A model generated the notes under the pieces. That model made no database searches. It was not told where the DNA came from and saw only the letters and a program-made list of their open reading frames with translations. 64,000 nt of DNA from positions 9,286,981-9,350,980 of the forward strand of contig AP025067.1 of assembly GCA_036186865.1 (NCBI GenBank). Direction: 5' to 3'. Positions within the stretch are counted from its first letter, which is position 1. Each line of letters starts with the position of its first letter. The translations under genes were made by a program, and so were the position numbers. Positions 1 to 11,654 of the stretch are shown here, in pieces. Source of the stretch: Eustoma russellianum (Eukaryota > Streptophyta > Magnoliopsida > Gentianales > Gentianaceae).

Positions 1-647
1 CATTTGATTGGGTGAATGTGTGTTTGTCCTACGATTCAGTTATTGTTGTTAGTTATGGTTATAGTTCTTTATGTGTTTATGTGTTATTACTTGCGTGACT
101 GGTTAGAAAAGTAAGTAAAAAGGTAAACTCTATCTGCGAAGAGAAGCACACTATTTTATATTCCGTTATTTATTTATTAGTTCACACTTGCTTCTTCGTA
201 TATGATCCCGTAGTAAATATAGCCAGGCTACTCGCGGGCGATGTATGTCGCTCACCCCCCTCCCCTCCATCAATCAGTTTTGCAGGTAGACAGGTGAGTG
301 AGCTAGGATGTTGTGGATGATCGGGAATGGAGATTACGAGACTGAGGATATTCGGATGAGACTTTCGAGGATTTAGTGGAGACAGTTACTTTGATATTCG
401 AGGTTTATGTATTTTGGAGATTAGTGTTTATCTACATTTAACCAGTGTATCGATTTAGATTTCATAGACATTTGTATTAATGATAATGATTATTTTATCG
501 AGGGTTTTTAGTTTATGACTTCTGTTAACATCGATATACGTTATTTTACTGACGTGTAATTGAATTGTATCAACGCCTTGTATTCTCCTTAGTGAGATAC
601 GGCGGGTGAGTCGTTTCGAGTACTAGGGCTTGGGACGGGTCGCTACA
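1..647 (+). repeat. 5' LTR of the gypsy-like element, partial
   Basis: Base 1 aligns with base 3381, and the two copies run in parallel to their common end (GCTACA at 642-647 and 4023-4028). They differ by scattered substitutions and one extra C in a C-run near 255, so insertion was not very recent. The LTR start lies before the window. No clear promoter element was picked out. Confidence 0.85.
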
Positions 648-649
648 GG

Positions 650-661
650 TGGTATCAGAGC
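650..661 (+). other. Primer binding site (initiator tRNA-Met type)
   Basis: The sequence TGGTATCAGAGC starts two bases after the LTR end. This is the usual plant LTR-element primer site complementary to the 3' end of initiator tRNA-Met. It fixes the inner edge of the LTR and the plus orientation. Confidence 0.85.
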
Positions 662-689
662 ATGGCTCCAGATCCACGGCAAATGCGTA

Positions 690-1060
690 GATTTAGGCCA
701 TGATCTTAGAAATTAAAAGATGATCCTACCCATAAGTCACGATTCTAAACCTAAGAGATGATCTTGATTAAGAGTTGATCTTCAAATTAAGCATTAATTT
801 TAGTCATAAACGCTAATTATATACTTAGTATGATTTGAAAATAAGAACTGATCTTGAAAATTAAGTGGTGACCTGAACAATAGGCGATGGTTGAACATAA
901 GTACTGATCTTAGTCGTAAGCTATGATTATATTCTAAGTATTGAACTTAGAAATAAGTAATGATTTTAGACGTAAGAAATGATGATACTAAGCATCGATT
1001 CTAGAAATAATTCATGTCATTAGACCCAAGTGATGATCGGATAAGGGATATGCCCATTTA
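690..1060 (+). repeat. Degenerate short repeats in the leader
   Basis: Variants of a motif of the form TAAG-N(3-6)-TGATCTTAG(A) recur about every 20-40 bases, for example near 765, 850, 905, 930, 960 and 1015. Looser versions recur at 2690-3010. The leader of the minus-strand gypsy relic (20010-20130) has the same motif type on its own sense strand. The repeats are too diverged to be a simple satellite, and their function is unknown. Confidence 0.5.
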
Positions 1061-3192
1061 CACCTAGGGCACTCCATAAGACTCTGAGTTATTTGCCTTA
1101 CCTAAGTGCTGATTATAACCATTTATATAAATTCTTAGATCTGACACCTATAAACCAGGTACCAGTACGATTAATGAAACGGGTTCACGCCTCTACCTCG
1201 ACAGTAGTGTTAGAACGTGACTAGATCTAAGTTGAGATCGTAGCTCTTAAGAAATGATGTGTAGTAAAATGATGATAACTAAGAAAGGATTTATTAGCAT
1301 TATGATCAGTAGAGTTTAGCGAAGAATATCGTACAAATGGGTTTATAGTTATGATTAAGATGCTGAATTTTAGATTATCACATAAGCCGAAGATATTAGT
1401 CTTATTAGGTATATTGATTGATAGTGATAAGCGAACATTACCAAAATGAGTACAGTGAAATAACAAAGTATTACAAACCTGGGTTAAGTGTTGATTCCTC
1501 GGCACACGTAAGTACTGATGTATCAAGTAGGCTTGAATTGAAATAGAGTAAGTATGACCAAGTAGTGGGTGCATTTCAGGTGAGATCTAACTAAATTAGA
1601 ATTAGCGGTTGAAATAACCAAGTATAGAAGTACGGTATATCAGTGTGGCGCGCGGAAGCATGGTAGATTAGAAAATCCTAAGTCAATTAATATTAGTGTG
1701 CCATGCTAGGATTTGACAACCTAAGTTAAAGATTTATAAGAAACAGTACATAGGTAGATTTTTCACTCACATTAAGGGGTGACTTAGAAAAATTATGCGA
1801 AGTATTGGACTAATTTTTTTTTCAAGTGGTTAAACGTTTTTATATAAGCAAGTATACCAAAATATACTCTATATTCAAAGGTATTTCAAAGATTTCGCTT
1901 CTAAACACTTCGACTTTTTTCATTCTCTTTTTATATAGTATATTACTTTACAAGGCTGTATTTCTTTCCGAATTCGTATAGCAACCTAATGGAATTTCGA
2001 TTACCCCTGACAAAACTGATGCATTTTAAAACAATGATGTTTCCGAAGAATGGTATATTTTTATATCTCTTGAATTTTTCGAACTTTTGTTTAGCTATAT
2101 TTCTTTTGCTAAAATAATTTTTATTTGACAATTATCGATTTTACAAGATTTTTACCCATTAAATGCTTTTGAAGTTGTTTATCTGCTTGCGATGAACTTA
2201 ATAATTTTGTGAAGTAGAAATAGTTTCAAACTATACATAGTTCTTCTTGAAACAGAGAGGTACCTTATCCAAATTGTTTTACGAAACTTTACATTTGTTG
2301 AGTTTTCAATTGTTATATTTTGCGAAATAAAATATAGCTTTCAAAATATATATTTCTTTGGAAATAAAAGACGGCGTGTTCAAATCGTTTTGTAGGAAGA
2401 GAAATTTTACGATTGTTATGCCTCAATTGTTTTAAAATGGTTTCAACTGTAATACTTTGTGAACCAGTTATGTCATCGTTTTATAAATGGTCATTCGAGA
2501 CACTGCGTTACGAAAACAAATATGTAATACGTTGGTTTTTGGGTTTACCAAAAAAAAAAGTTAGAACGGATATTATTTTAAATAGTTAAAGCTATATTCC
2601 AAGTTATAGCTACCTAAGTTATTTTTTCAAAAGGAAAATATGTCCATGCATATACTTCGTATACTACGTTGTTGATGATATCTCTGAAAAAGTAAGTACA
2701 TGAGCATTGAACTAGTGTGTAAGTATAAGAATTGATTTCAAGAACTTGGCTCGATGATGTAGAAGAGTAATGGTTAACATATTACAGTACTCAATAGATA
2801 TTAGTTTGATTAATTATCTAGGGGATGAATCATATGGGATGAGTTTAAGGATTCAGAATTGTAGATTGTAATAAGTTGAATGATATGCGTCAAGTGGTAT
2901 AAGTGGAAGTATATAAGTAGTAATTATAGAGAATTAAGTTAAAGATTGTAGTACACCTAAGAACTGATTTTAGAATGTTGCTGAGGATAGTAGATATAAG
3001 TACGATACCGAATGACGATTGGGTTATATAGCCCTTAGTATAAGGACAATACCCTTAAGGTTGATTCAACAATCATAGATAGATTAGGTAATGATCTTAA
3101 ATAAGCAGAAAACAATGGACTTAGAAACTACCTTGTTGGGTACAAAGAACGATTTTGAGTCCTTAGCCTATGATAAGGAAGTGAAAGGGGGT
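1061..3192 (+). other. Non-coding internal region of the gypsy-like element
   Basis: No reading frame here resembles gag, protease, reverse transcriptase or integrase. Longer frames such as 1227-1574 on the minus strand have no domain motif. The middle part (about 1800-2690) is AT-rich and lacks the short leader motif. A purine run at 3181-3191 (GTGAAAGGGGG) could be the polypurine tract that primes plus-strand DNA. Confidence 0.55.
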
Positions 3193-4028
3193 TGAATACT
3201 GTGTGTTCGCTGACTCTACGTTACGGAGCGTGTGCGCTGACTCCACGTTACGGAGCGTGTGTTAGGACCCCGGGACATGCATTGCATGACATGTATAGAA
3301 AGAGCATAACGTATGATATGATGTGATCGGGTGTGTGACACGGTACTGTGAAAAGACATGCATCATGAAGTTGCGCATTGCATTTGATTGGGTGAATGTG
3401 TGTTTGTCCTACGATTCAGTTATTGGTGTTAGTTATGGTTATAGTTCTTTATGTGTTGATGTGTTATTACTTGCGTGACTGGTTAGAAAAGTAAGTAAAA
3501 AGGTAAACTCTATCTGCAAAGAGAAGCACGCTATTTTATATTCCGTTATTTATTTATTAGTTCACACTTGCTTCTTCGTGTATGATCCCGTAGTAAATAT
3601 AGCCGGGCTACTTGCGGGCGATGTATGTCGCTCACCCCCCCTCCCCTCCATCAATCAGTTTTGCAGGTAGACAGGTGAGTGAGCTAGGATGTTGTGGATG
3701 ATCGGGAATGGAGATTACGAGACTGAGGATATTCGGATGAGACTTTCGAGGATTTAGTGGAGGCATTTACTTTGATATTCGAGGTTTATGTATTTTGGAG
3801 ATTAGTGTTTATCTACATTTAACCAGTGTGTCGATTTAGATTTCATAGACATTTGTATTAATGATAATGATTATTTTATCGAGGGTTTTTAGTTTATGAC
3901 TTCTGCTAACATCGATATACGTTATTTTGCTGACGTGTAATTGAATTGTATCAACGCCTTGTATTCTCCTTAGTGAGATACGGTGGGTGAGTCGTTTCGA
4001 GTATTAGGGCTCGGGACGAGTCGCTACA
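3193..4028 (+). repeat. 3' LTR of the gypsy-like element
   Basis: From 3381 to 4028 it is a close copy of 1-647. The left edge is uncertain because the other copy is cut off. A TG just after the purine run puts it near 3193, while TGTTAGGACCCC at 3260 is an alternative that gives a TGT...ACA pair. After 4028 the sequence changes to family 1b LTR DNA, so AGTTG at 4029-4033 is the likely 5-bp target duplication, with its partner outside the window. Confidence 0.75.
3208..3261 (+). repeat. Two tandem 27-bp units
   Basis: Units 3208-3234 and 3235-3261 differ by a single T/C. Each contains ACGTTACGGAGCGTGTG. They lie at or just inside the start of the 3' LTR. Confidence 0.85.
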
Positions 4029-5500
4029 AGTTGTCACTTCACGATAAGGCCATCATTTTTCACCTTGGCACTTCATAATATGAGTTGGAAATTCATCAAT
4101 AAATCTGAAACACATGCTAAAATTCACACATGTTAATTATCAATCAATCAAGATGTGATTGCCCCTCAATTTCGGAAGAAATTTGAGCATAATATCAGTA
4201 AAAAATCGGCCAACAATAAACATGTGTTGAAACTTCAGCACTTGTTTGATTTTGAAATATTTCCATGTGTGTCTTCCCGTCTTCAATGTCATCAATCACA
4301 TGTGTCTTATCCTCCACCAACCAAAGTGCCAAACAAACTCCACCTTGACTCCAAATAATGTGTAAATTGCGTGTAATCCACCTACACCATGTGCTGAAAC
4401 CTCATTTTGTAAACTTTATCAAATAATGATGCATAATCTTCACACATATGGTAAATTTCAATAAATCCTTAATTTGTTTTTCTAGAATACTCTAATATGT
4501 CTTGGATGTGTAAAAAGTGTCTAGATACATGTTACATACACATCAAAACCATCCCATGTATGTAGAGGTGTAGAAAACCGAATTTTCGACTTTCGTCGAT
4601 TACACGATTTTTCTCCGATTAATCTCAAACTTCTTAGACATGTAATATATGTTATGTCACACATAATATACATAAAATAAAGTGTATTTTCAGCTACAAT
4701 GTCTGAGGTTAAAAACGTCCCATGTGACAAAAATGTTTGAGTTTCAATTTTCAACAAATCAAGCACCAAATTGTGGTTGATTGATGTGTGTAAACATGGT
4801 TTAATTTTGGGGCTGATTTTGACGTGGTGCACAAAATTTCTGAGTATTTTGAGTGTATATGGCTGACCATCTTTATATGGTAAGTATGTGACATGTCGGT
4901 GATGGTTCGGCAGTCACCCGATGCTGCAATTTTCAGTTTATAGACTCGTGACATGTCGACATAATTATGGTAACAACTTGTAATCTATGATATGAGACCT
5001 GTATTTACTCACAAATATGATGTGTATATGGTGTAATGTCGACGTACGTTTATGGTGCGTCGGTGGAACGTCAAAATGTAAGTATATAGTTTGTCGAAAA
5101 ATATGTATATGTTTATATATATATATATATATGTGCCCTGTGTATAGGTATGGAAAGAAAACTTTCCATTCCAAATTTGTTGCCAAGTAGTTGTTTCCAA
5201 ATATATCTCCTTGAGTACTTCATTTAATGAACTAGTAAGTTCATCTCCTTAAGCACTTCATTGAATGAACTAGTTTAGTTCATTAATCATGTCACATGAA
5301 AATAGTATAAAACTACAAATGTTTTCCATATGATATAAGCTTTAATACTTCATGGCACGTTAGTACGACAACAATATATATAAGCATATAAAACATATTC
5401 ATCACATAAGCATGTCAAGTAAAACTTATTCATGCATTTTGTAAACACGTAACATTTAAATCATATATTTTCAAATCACTCAAACCCTGGTTTTTCAACA
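4029..5500 (-). repeat. Sirevirus-like LTR fragment, family 1b
   Basis: This stretch matches the reverse complement of the old LTR at 55551-56340 (shared blocks around the AATCACATCTTGATTGATTG segment and the GTCGACATAATTATGG segment). More loosely it matches the array LTRs in the same orientation. It ends at 5500 in TTTTTCAACA, the position of the CTACA terminus of the array LTRs. Beyond that the copia integrase begins, so 5500 is the LTR's outer end. The left part was displaced by the gypsy insertion at 4028. Short open frames here are not genes. Confidence 0.7.
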
Positions 5501-6530
5501 CATCTGAGTGACCCTCATCTAACTCAATGATCTGCTGATGCAAATCATTCCCCCCGTGTATGTATGCACCCACAAAAAATATTTTACTTGTGGGATCGTA
5601 GAATTTGTACCCCGTGACCTTTCTGAGTAACCAACAAAACAGCAACTAACTATTTTTTTGTCCATTTTTCTTTTATTTGGTTTGTAAGGCTTTGCCTCTG
5701 CTGGACAACCCAAAACCTTAATTTGGTTCAGGCTAGGGTTTTGCTTAGTCCATAACTCGTAAGGGGTCTTGGTTGTTGCTTTAGTTGGTACCTGGTTGAG
5801 GATGTAAGCTGTGGTTTTAAGCATTTTTCCTAGAGGAATAATGGTAGTGTAGTTTGGCTCATCATACTACGTAACTGTGGTTTTAAGCATTTTTCCTAGA
5901 GGAATAATGGTAGTGTAGTTTGGCTCATCATACTACGTACCATATCCATAAGCATGTGGTTTCATCTTTAAGCTACACCATTCATGCTTGGTGATCCAGG
6001 CATGTTATACTGAGGGAGATTTCGTTTTCCTCTAGTTATTTAGAAAATGGCCCCAAATATTGCTCTCCTGATCCATCATATTGACCGTATTATTCTCCTC
6101 CACGGCCTGATATGATGACTTTAATCCTTTTGCTGAGCTGTAACTCAAGTTCAGCTTTAGAGGATTTGAACATGTCCAGTGCTTGCACTTTTTCTTTAAG
6201 TAAGAATATATAGCCAAATCGTGAATAGTCGTCAATAAAAGTGATAAAATAAGAGTGGCCATTTCGTGTGGTCGGATGAAATGGGCCAGTTATATTGGTG
6301 TGAACCAACTCTAATAGACTATTTTCACGATTTGCTTCATATCTTCCGGCTTTAGTTTGTTTTCCTTTAGCACAAAATGCACATGAATGAAAATCGATTA
6401 AGTCTAAAGAATTGAGAATTTTGTTTTTGACAAGACATTCTATTCTTCATTTGGACACATGTCCTAAACGTCGATGCCATAATGATGCAAGGTTCCTTGG
6501 TTTGAAGCAACATTTATTGAGTAAAGTTTG
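5501..6530 (-). pseudogene. Copia integrase, broken
   Basis: Integrase joins retrotransposon cDNA to host DNA. Visible on the minus strand are the N-terminal zinc region (LWHRRLGH near 6480, then CAFCAKGKQ near 6370), the core start (LVHTNITGP near 6300, FIDDYSRFGY near 6220), a damaged second catalytic site near 6110 reading IISGRGGE where SDRGGE is expected (the catalytic Asp is now Gly), and the C-terminal part (TPYELWTKQ near 5745, CCFVGYSE near 5660, ELDEGHSDV near 5510). Stops and frame changes separate these blocks. A 66-bp duplication lies at 5809-5940. It ends abruptly at the LTR inserted at 5500. Confidence 0.85.
5809..5940. repeat. Exact 66-bp tandem duplication inside integrase
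   Basis: Positions 5809-5874 and 5875-5940 are identical. The unit is 22 codons, so the duplication itself keeps frame. It looks recent compared with the decay around it. Confidence 0.95.
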
Positions 6531-6559
6531 TCAATTTTGGACATTTTACACCAATTAAT

Positions 6560-6852
6560 CTAGACGCATGATAAAGATTGAAATTTCTATTTCCAAGAAA
6601 ACTATAATAGCCAATTTCATCCAATCAATAAAACGAAATAAGGTTTCGTCTAAACGAGGAAACTACAAAAGTATCATGCAAGTCTAGATAAAAACCGAAA
6701 GTCAACAATAATCTGAAATGTCCTATGGCTTCAACCTTCATACCGCTGCCATTTCCTCAATAGAAGTATCTCTCATCGTCCCTTGGTTTTCTGTGGCTGA
6801 GGCAACCTTGCATAGTCATAGATAAGTGAGTCGTCGCTCCCGTATCAATCCA
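6560..6852 (-). pseudogene. Copia aspartic protease, broken
   Basis: The retroviral-type aspartic protease cuts the gag-pol polyprotein. The minus strand shows WIDTGATTHLS near 6850-6820, which holds the catalytic D-T-G triad. Further on are traces of the usual hydrophobic segments (GHFRLLL near 6720) before the integrase zinc region. A TGA stop lies just before the active-site block at about 6853, where the family normally has Trp, and other stops follow. Confidence 0.7.
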
Positions 6853-6899
6853 TCAAGTGGCTCTATCTGAAATGAAATTAACTTCAGAATAAACTAAGA

Positions 6900-7672
6900 A
6901 CGTACCTTTCTTCTTGAGCCAAGAATGATAACCGGTGTAGCTCTTCTTTAGATGTCCCTCTTTCTTGCAAAGGAAACAAGACATGCTCTTGGGTGCATCA
7001 GCATTAGTCGCCCCCTTATGCCTTTTTCTTGCCTTTTGCTCCTCAGTTTTCTCTGCAGCTTTGTGTTTCTTACCATCGGACTTAGTGGTGACAGCATTCA
7101 CAGTCTCTTGGCCTTCGTTCTTAAGACTGTCCTCCTCTTGTACGTAGTGCGATATAAGTTCATTCATAGTCCACTTTTCTTTTTAGCAGTTGTAATTGAC
7201 CAGAAAGTGTTTGAACTTAGGAGGCAAGGAGTTGAGAATCATGACAACCAGCATGTCATCTGAGATATCAAGTTTTATGTTTCTCAATTCTGAAGCCATG
7301 CGAGTCATCTCTACGATGTACTCCCTTACCACAATACTATTTAGAGCAGAATTTCTTTAAGAGATTGCCTGCTTCGGCTTTCTCATTTTTAATAAACTTT
7401 TGCCCGAGATCGGCCAAAAATTTATGTTTGGGTCTCAAAAACGTCTCCCCGAAAGTACTTAGGGATAGTCTTTTGCATAACCATGAAACATGCGATTTGA
7501 CCGGATCCAGCGTGCCATGTGAGCTTTCTCCTCACTTGTTCTCCGTCAGCACAGCTGGTCGGTCTAGCTGTAACGCAGTGTCAAGGTCAACAATCCCCAG
7601 AAAAATCTCAAGTTGATCTTTCTATTGCTTATAGTTTGAACCGTTCAATGCAGGAATGTCCTTAATGTTAGA
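6900..7672 (-). pseudogene. Copia gag, broken
   Basis: Gag forms the capsid and binds element RNA. The minus strand starts at 7672 with MSNIKDIPALNGSNYK, the typical copia gag opening. A TAG follows where Trp is expected (near 7626), and then come WIRSNRMFHGYAK-like residues in a shifted frame. The C-terminal part (7167-6853) is open and contains a zinc knuckle near 6990 (CFLCKKEGH) whose last Cys is replaced by Tyr. It is followed by SWLKKKGTFL, usual in this group. At least one frameshift and two stops make it non-functional. Confidence 0.8.
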
Positions 7673-9590
7673 CATAATTGCTAAAAAGTGAACAAGAAAC
7701 GGAAGTAAATACACAACACATGTGATCTTTAAAATGCCATAACAAATTTAAAATCAAAATAGAACCTTAATTCCATCAACCAATTGTCTTCCAACATTAT
7801 GGCTTTTTAGAGCCATCCCAGTGTCTTCCAACTGTTGAGTGTAGTGGTCAATGTAACGGCTCTCCAAGCACGGGTTAACCACCTTCCTTTGGAGCGATGA
7901 GTCAACCTATGCATTTAAAGCTTCGCCGTCAGGCCCATTTTGGTCCACTACCCTGCTCACATGTGCTTTCGACAATCACACCTTCCTTTGGACCGGTCAA
8001 TGATTGCACCCAATAATACGTGTCCCTCACGGTCATAACAAATGCATTGGTGATATATGATTGTTGTACTTTAAGGGGATCATATTAAAGCCCCACATTT
8101 GCTAAGTCGCGTAATCTTATGGTTCTCAGTGATCCCGCAGTTTTCTGACTGACCTTCTTGCATGTACCGTGCATGCTTAACCTCAACATACATTGTGGTG
8201 TATTCCTTGTTTTGCTTAAACCATCTTGAACTAGCTTGATTCCCTTTACGGATCAATATAAACCACCTTGAACTAAGCTTGGTTCTCTTTACGGTTTAAG
8301 ATAACAATATCTTTATCAATCAATTTACCAAGTGATATAACTTTATGGTGAGTCATATTGAGTGTGAAATGAACCGATTCGGTAATACCCACTTGCCATA
8401 AGTGTGTATTGCCATTCCACATGATTCCCAGGCCACCGGTGGAGTCACAAATGGTCTCGCTTAAAAACCGATTTTTTTAGACAGAATTATGTGTATGGTG
8501 TTTTTATCACAACTCAATGAGTCATCTATCACTAGTATTTTAAACCGCATTGATTGATAAACTTGGGTAATACAGGTTAGTGTTCGTCAAAATGGTCAAC
8601 AGAGTCAACTTAACCCATCGAATCAACTTGGTTGAACCCGGTCAAATCGGGTCAAACAAGATTCGGGTCCTGGTTGGGTTATGTTTGGGTCTAGGTCATG
8701 ACCGGTTTAACTGATCTCCTTCTTTAATTTTTACTTTAAAGGGTAGCGTTAAATCCTTTTGGTTTAGGTCAAAGCAAAAATAACTTGAGACCACGCCATT
8801 TTCAAAAGAATCCTAGATCATAACTTGTTTTACTTGCATTTATTTATTTATTAACATGAACGAATAACATAAATAAATGAACAAATAAATACACAAATAA
8901 ACAAATAATCTAATAACCAGAAATAAAACTTAATACTTAATTGTTTTTATTTTGGATTTCTTTAAAATAATAATAATAATTTATTATTATACTATTTTCC
9001 TTAATATTCTTTAAATAATAACAATAATAATTGAATTATTATCATTATTATTTACTTTATTTTGTTTAAAAAAAATTCCTTAAAATAATAATAAAAAATT
9101 ATTATTATTCACTTTATCCAAAATAATAATAATAACTAATAAAAAGAAAAAAATTGAAGTTTTCGGACCGCAGGTCGAGACCGCTCCATTAGCTCCTTTC
9201 TCTTTTTTATTATTATTTGACCGTCTGGGCTGGGTCAGGACCCGCCGGCCCCATTCTAAAACCTAGTTTTTTATTTATATCAAAATTGGGCAGAAGCCCC
9301 ATTTTGAACCGGGTCGGACCGTGTTGAACCCGGATCCGAGCCCAGATCCGCTGGAGCCAAAAACCCAGAAAAATTTGCCCCCTTGGATTCAAACTGGAGA
9401 CCTCTCAGAGGAAAGCCAAGGCTCTAACCACTGGACCAGCAGCTCTTTCTGGTCAAAGAAGGGGCAGCTTTCCTTTATATTAAAAAACGGCGCCTTTTCC
9501 ACAAGAATTTTATTCCGGTGAAAACAAACTTTTGATAAAAATAACTTTTTAATCATGAACAGATTAACAAAAGTGATTCGGATTAAACCC
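7673..9590 (-). other. Non-coding leader of the copia element
   Basis: About 1.9 kb between primer site and gag without a credible gene, long for a copia leader, so a nested insertion is possible. Notable parts are an AT-rich stretch of ATT/AAT triplets (8950-9150) and a tRNA-like block at 9388-9455. Two half-similar segments near 8221-8300 (ending CTTTACGG) look like a local duplication. Confidence 0.5.
9388..9455 (-). other. tRNA-like block with pol III A- and B-box matches
   Basis: The minus strand reads GGTCCAGTGGTTAGAGCC (A-box-like) and about 30 bases later AGTTTGAATCC (B-box-like), the layout of tRNA genes and tRNA-derived SINE heads. Paired arms are too damaged for a working tRNA and no 3' tail is evident. 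It could be a SINE head or a tRNA relic captured in the leader. Confidence 0.35.
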
Positions 9591-9602
9591 GCTCTGATGC
9601 CA
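9591..9602 (-). other. Primer binding site of the copia element
   Basis: The minus strand reads TGGCATCAGAGC two bases after the LTR end, a one-base variant of the initiator tRNA-Met site. It fixes the inner LTR edge at 9605. Confidence 0.8.
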
Positions 9603-9604
9603 AT

Positions 9605-10630
9605 TGTTGGATTTATTTGATAAATCCGTAAATAAAGACCGTTTAATCGAATCACTGTGCAAAGTAATAAAAGGCAGAATTTTACCTTGCTCCGTGTTTA
9701 ATGTTGATATACTCACCACGTATGTCCTGCTGCTAGATGAATCTGGCGTGATCTATGGATTCACAACCTCCCACCAATTGTTGATGTACGCCTTGAACGG
9801 ATTCAACAATTCACTACTTTACCCGATAGAGAGGCTAGGCAATGTGGGTTGTATAGAAAAGGTCGGCACTCCCTCCCTTTTCCCTCTAGGTGGTCGGCTG
9901 CTCTTCTCAAGTGTTTGAGAAGGTGAAGACCCTCCTCCTTTAATCAGAGAAAGAATCGTGATGGTGATAGGATTTAGAGTTCTGATGACAACCAAATCCT
10001 TTTCCTTTATAGATAAGAATTCTTTCTGATCTTTATCACCTAAGGAGGATATACTTGATGTTATCATCAAGTGATCTTTATTCATTATTAAATATTATTT
10101 AAAATTTAATAATAGATATTATTATTTAATATTTAGTATTAAATATTACTTAATATTTAATGTTAAAAATTATTTAATATTTAATAATATGTACCAAACA
10201 CTTTTCTATTAACCACACGTGGGTTGCTGCTCCTCGGGGACCAGACGTCGTACACTTTATGATCGTTCTACTTTGAGCTCATCCATCGCAGTCTCTGACC
10301 ATATGACTTTCTACATATTCAGAGTTTCCATTTTAGACCACACTTTACATACACGAACACGCCCGGTGATCACTTAACATGTGGATGTTTTACGTTATAA
10401 TTAATATTATTACGTGACATATATAATTCTCATACATAACGTTCACCTTATGATTATATTCGTGTTTACTTAATCAACGTGATGCATATAAAACGTGTCA
10501 TGAATTAATTCCAACCGTTCGGGCCAAAATTTACTATCTAGACAATTACATCTGGCTAAGTAGGCCACTAACCTTAATACTCTTTCATCCATTGTGTATA
10601 GTTTGTCCACATTTTTATTTCATTCCTACA
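9605..10630 (-). repeat. 5' LTR of the copia element
   Basis: On the plus strand it begins TGTTGGATTT directly beside the primer site. The far end is not proven because no second LTR remains. ATTCCTACACA near 10630 and ACCAAACA near 10200 are both possible ends. A minus-strand TATA-like CTATAAAGG lies near 10005. The stretch 10085-10190 is built of AATATTTAAT variants. Open frames here are not genes. Confidence 0.55.
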
Positions 10631-11530
10631 CAGATTCTTCGTTCTTACCCCTTATATAAAACATAAGTATTATGATTGCTGATATTTTATCCTTGATTAT
10701 AATTGATTGTAAGCATTTAAAACCAAAATAATAACAAATTAGAAAATATAAACATTTTGATTAACTTTAGTTAAACCATGCGCAAATTTGAAATTGATGA
10801 ATAGTTTTATCATATTGGAGTACTAGATTTAATGGTTTACACAATGTAGATAGTAGTTTGCTGAACTGAAGAGAATTTTGCTTTTTCCTGAAAAGGAAAA
10901 CAAAACTACATTGGCAACATTACTTCAATATAGGTAGACCTCAGGCGTGGAAGGAAAACAAAACTGGCATATCATAAGCATATTTACGATGTTTGGCGAA
11001 TAGTTCTCAACACCCTCCACGAGTTTAAAATTTTGACTTTTACATCCCATGTCGTTTTTTATCATAATGAAAATATTTGTTAACTTTTCACGGAAATATA
11101 TAATAAATATATAGTTTGAATTCAGTCAAAAACCAGATGTGCTGAGAGGAAGAAATTTGAAGTTATCATCCCTACTTCTGACAACTGCTTGCGATTCTAA
11201 ACCAAACGCATTTGATGTTTTGAAAATATGAACCTTGTGAAATCGATTGTCTGTTCACGTTTGATTTACCATGTGCTGATAGTGTAACCACCCATACATG
11301 AATCTGAATACAACATGCATATTTATCATGCTGCGTAGGCAAATTTATCATAAGTGTGCATGCAACTTAGGCAAACTCTAAACTTAAACAGAAAAACTGT
11401 TATCGATTTGATAGTTTTGTTCGTTAGTCTATATGTTGGAGCAATTTGTGAGAAAAGCTTGCTTCCATTCACGTTTAAGACATACATGTAAGGTTACAAT
11501 CATGATCCTAAAATTATCCTAAATGGTAAC
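10631..11530. other. Unassigned AT-rich sequence
   Basis: I see no domain, long repeat or RNA gene here. It lies between a copia LTR and the next LTR and may be old TE or host intergenic DNA. Confidence 0.4.
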
Positions 11531-11654
11531 TGTGGGGATATGAAATGTTTTGATGATGTAAAAAGGTGTTTTGAATAAGTTAAAAAGGAATGCCACACTT
11601 GGAAATTGATGCAAAGATGAGAAAAACACATTATGGGACATAAATCTCTCACAT

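Larger units (their letters stand above)
1..4028 (+). mobile_element. Non-autonomous Ty3/gypsy-like LTR element (5' end outside window)
   Basis: Two long direct repeats (1-647 and up to 4028) flank about 2.5 kb that contains no credible protein gene. The first repeat is followed at once by an initiator tRNA-Met primer site, which makes the repeats LTRs and sets the orientation as plus. I assign it to gypsy because its LTR and leader resemble those of the minus-strand gypsy relic at 19195-21300, which still carries gag. The size and lack of coding resemble a LARD-type derivative, but this could also be an internally deleted copy. It is inserted within the LTR fragment that continues at 4029. 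Confidence 0.75.
5501..10630 (-). mobile_element. Decayed Ty1/copia element, minus strand, 3' half missing
   Basis: Read on the minus strand it runs LTR (about 10630-9605), primer site (9602-9591), long leader, gag (7672-6900), protease (6850-6560) and integrase (6530-5501), then is cut by an inserted LTR at 5500. PR-IN in front of RT is the copia order. Its gag and integrase resemble the Tnt1/Tork type more than the Sirevirus type: there is no long gag-pol linker and the knuckle is of the CFxCKKEGH kind. RT, RNase H and the 3' LTR are not in the window. Confidence 0.75.

Noticed and set aside
7365..7616. Plus-strand frame in 7.0-7.6 kb
   Set aside because: It is antisense to the minus-strand copia gag, which has clear family motifs.
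9388..9455. Functional tRNA gene
   Set aside because: A- and B-box matches are present, but the acceptor, D and T stems do not pair properly.
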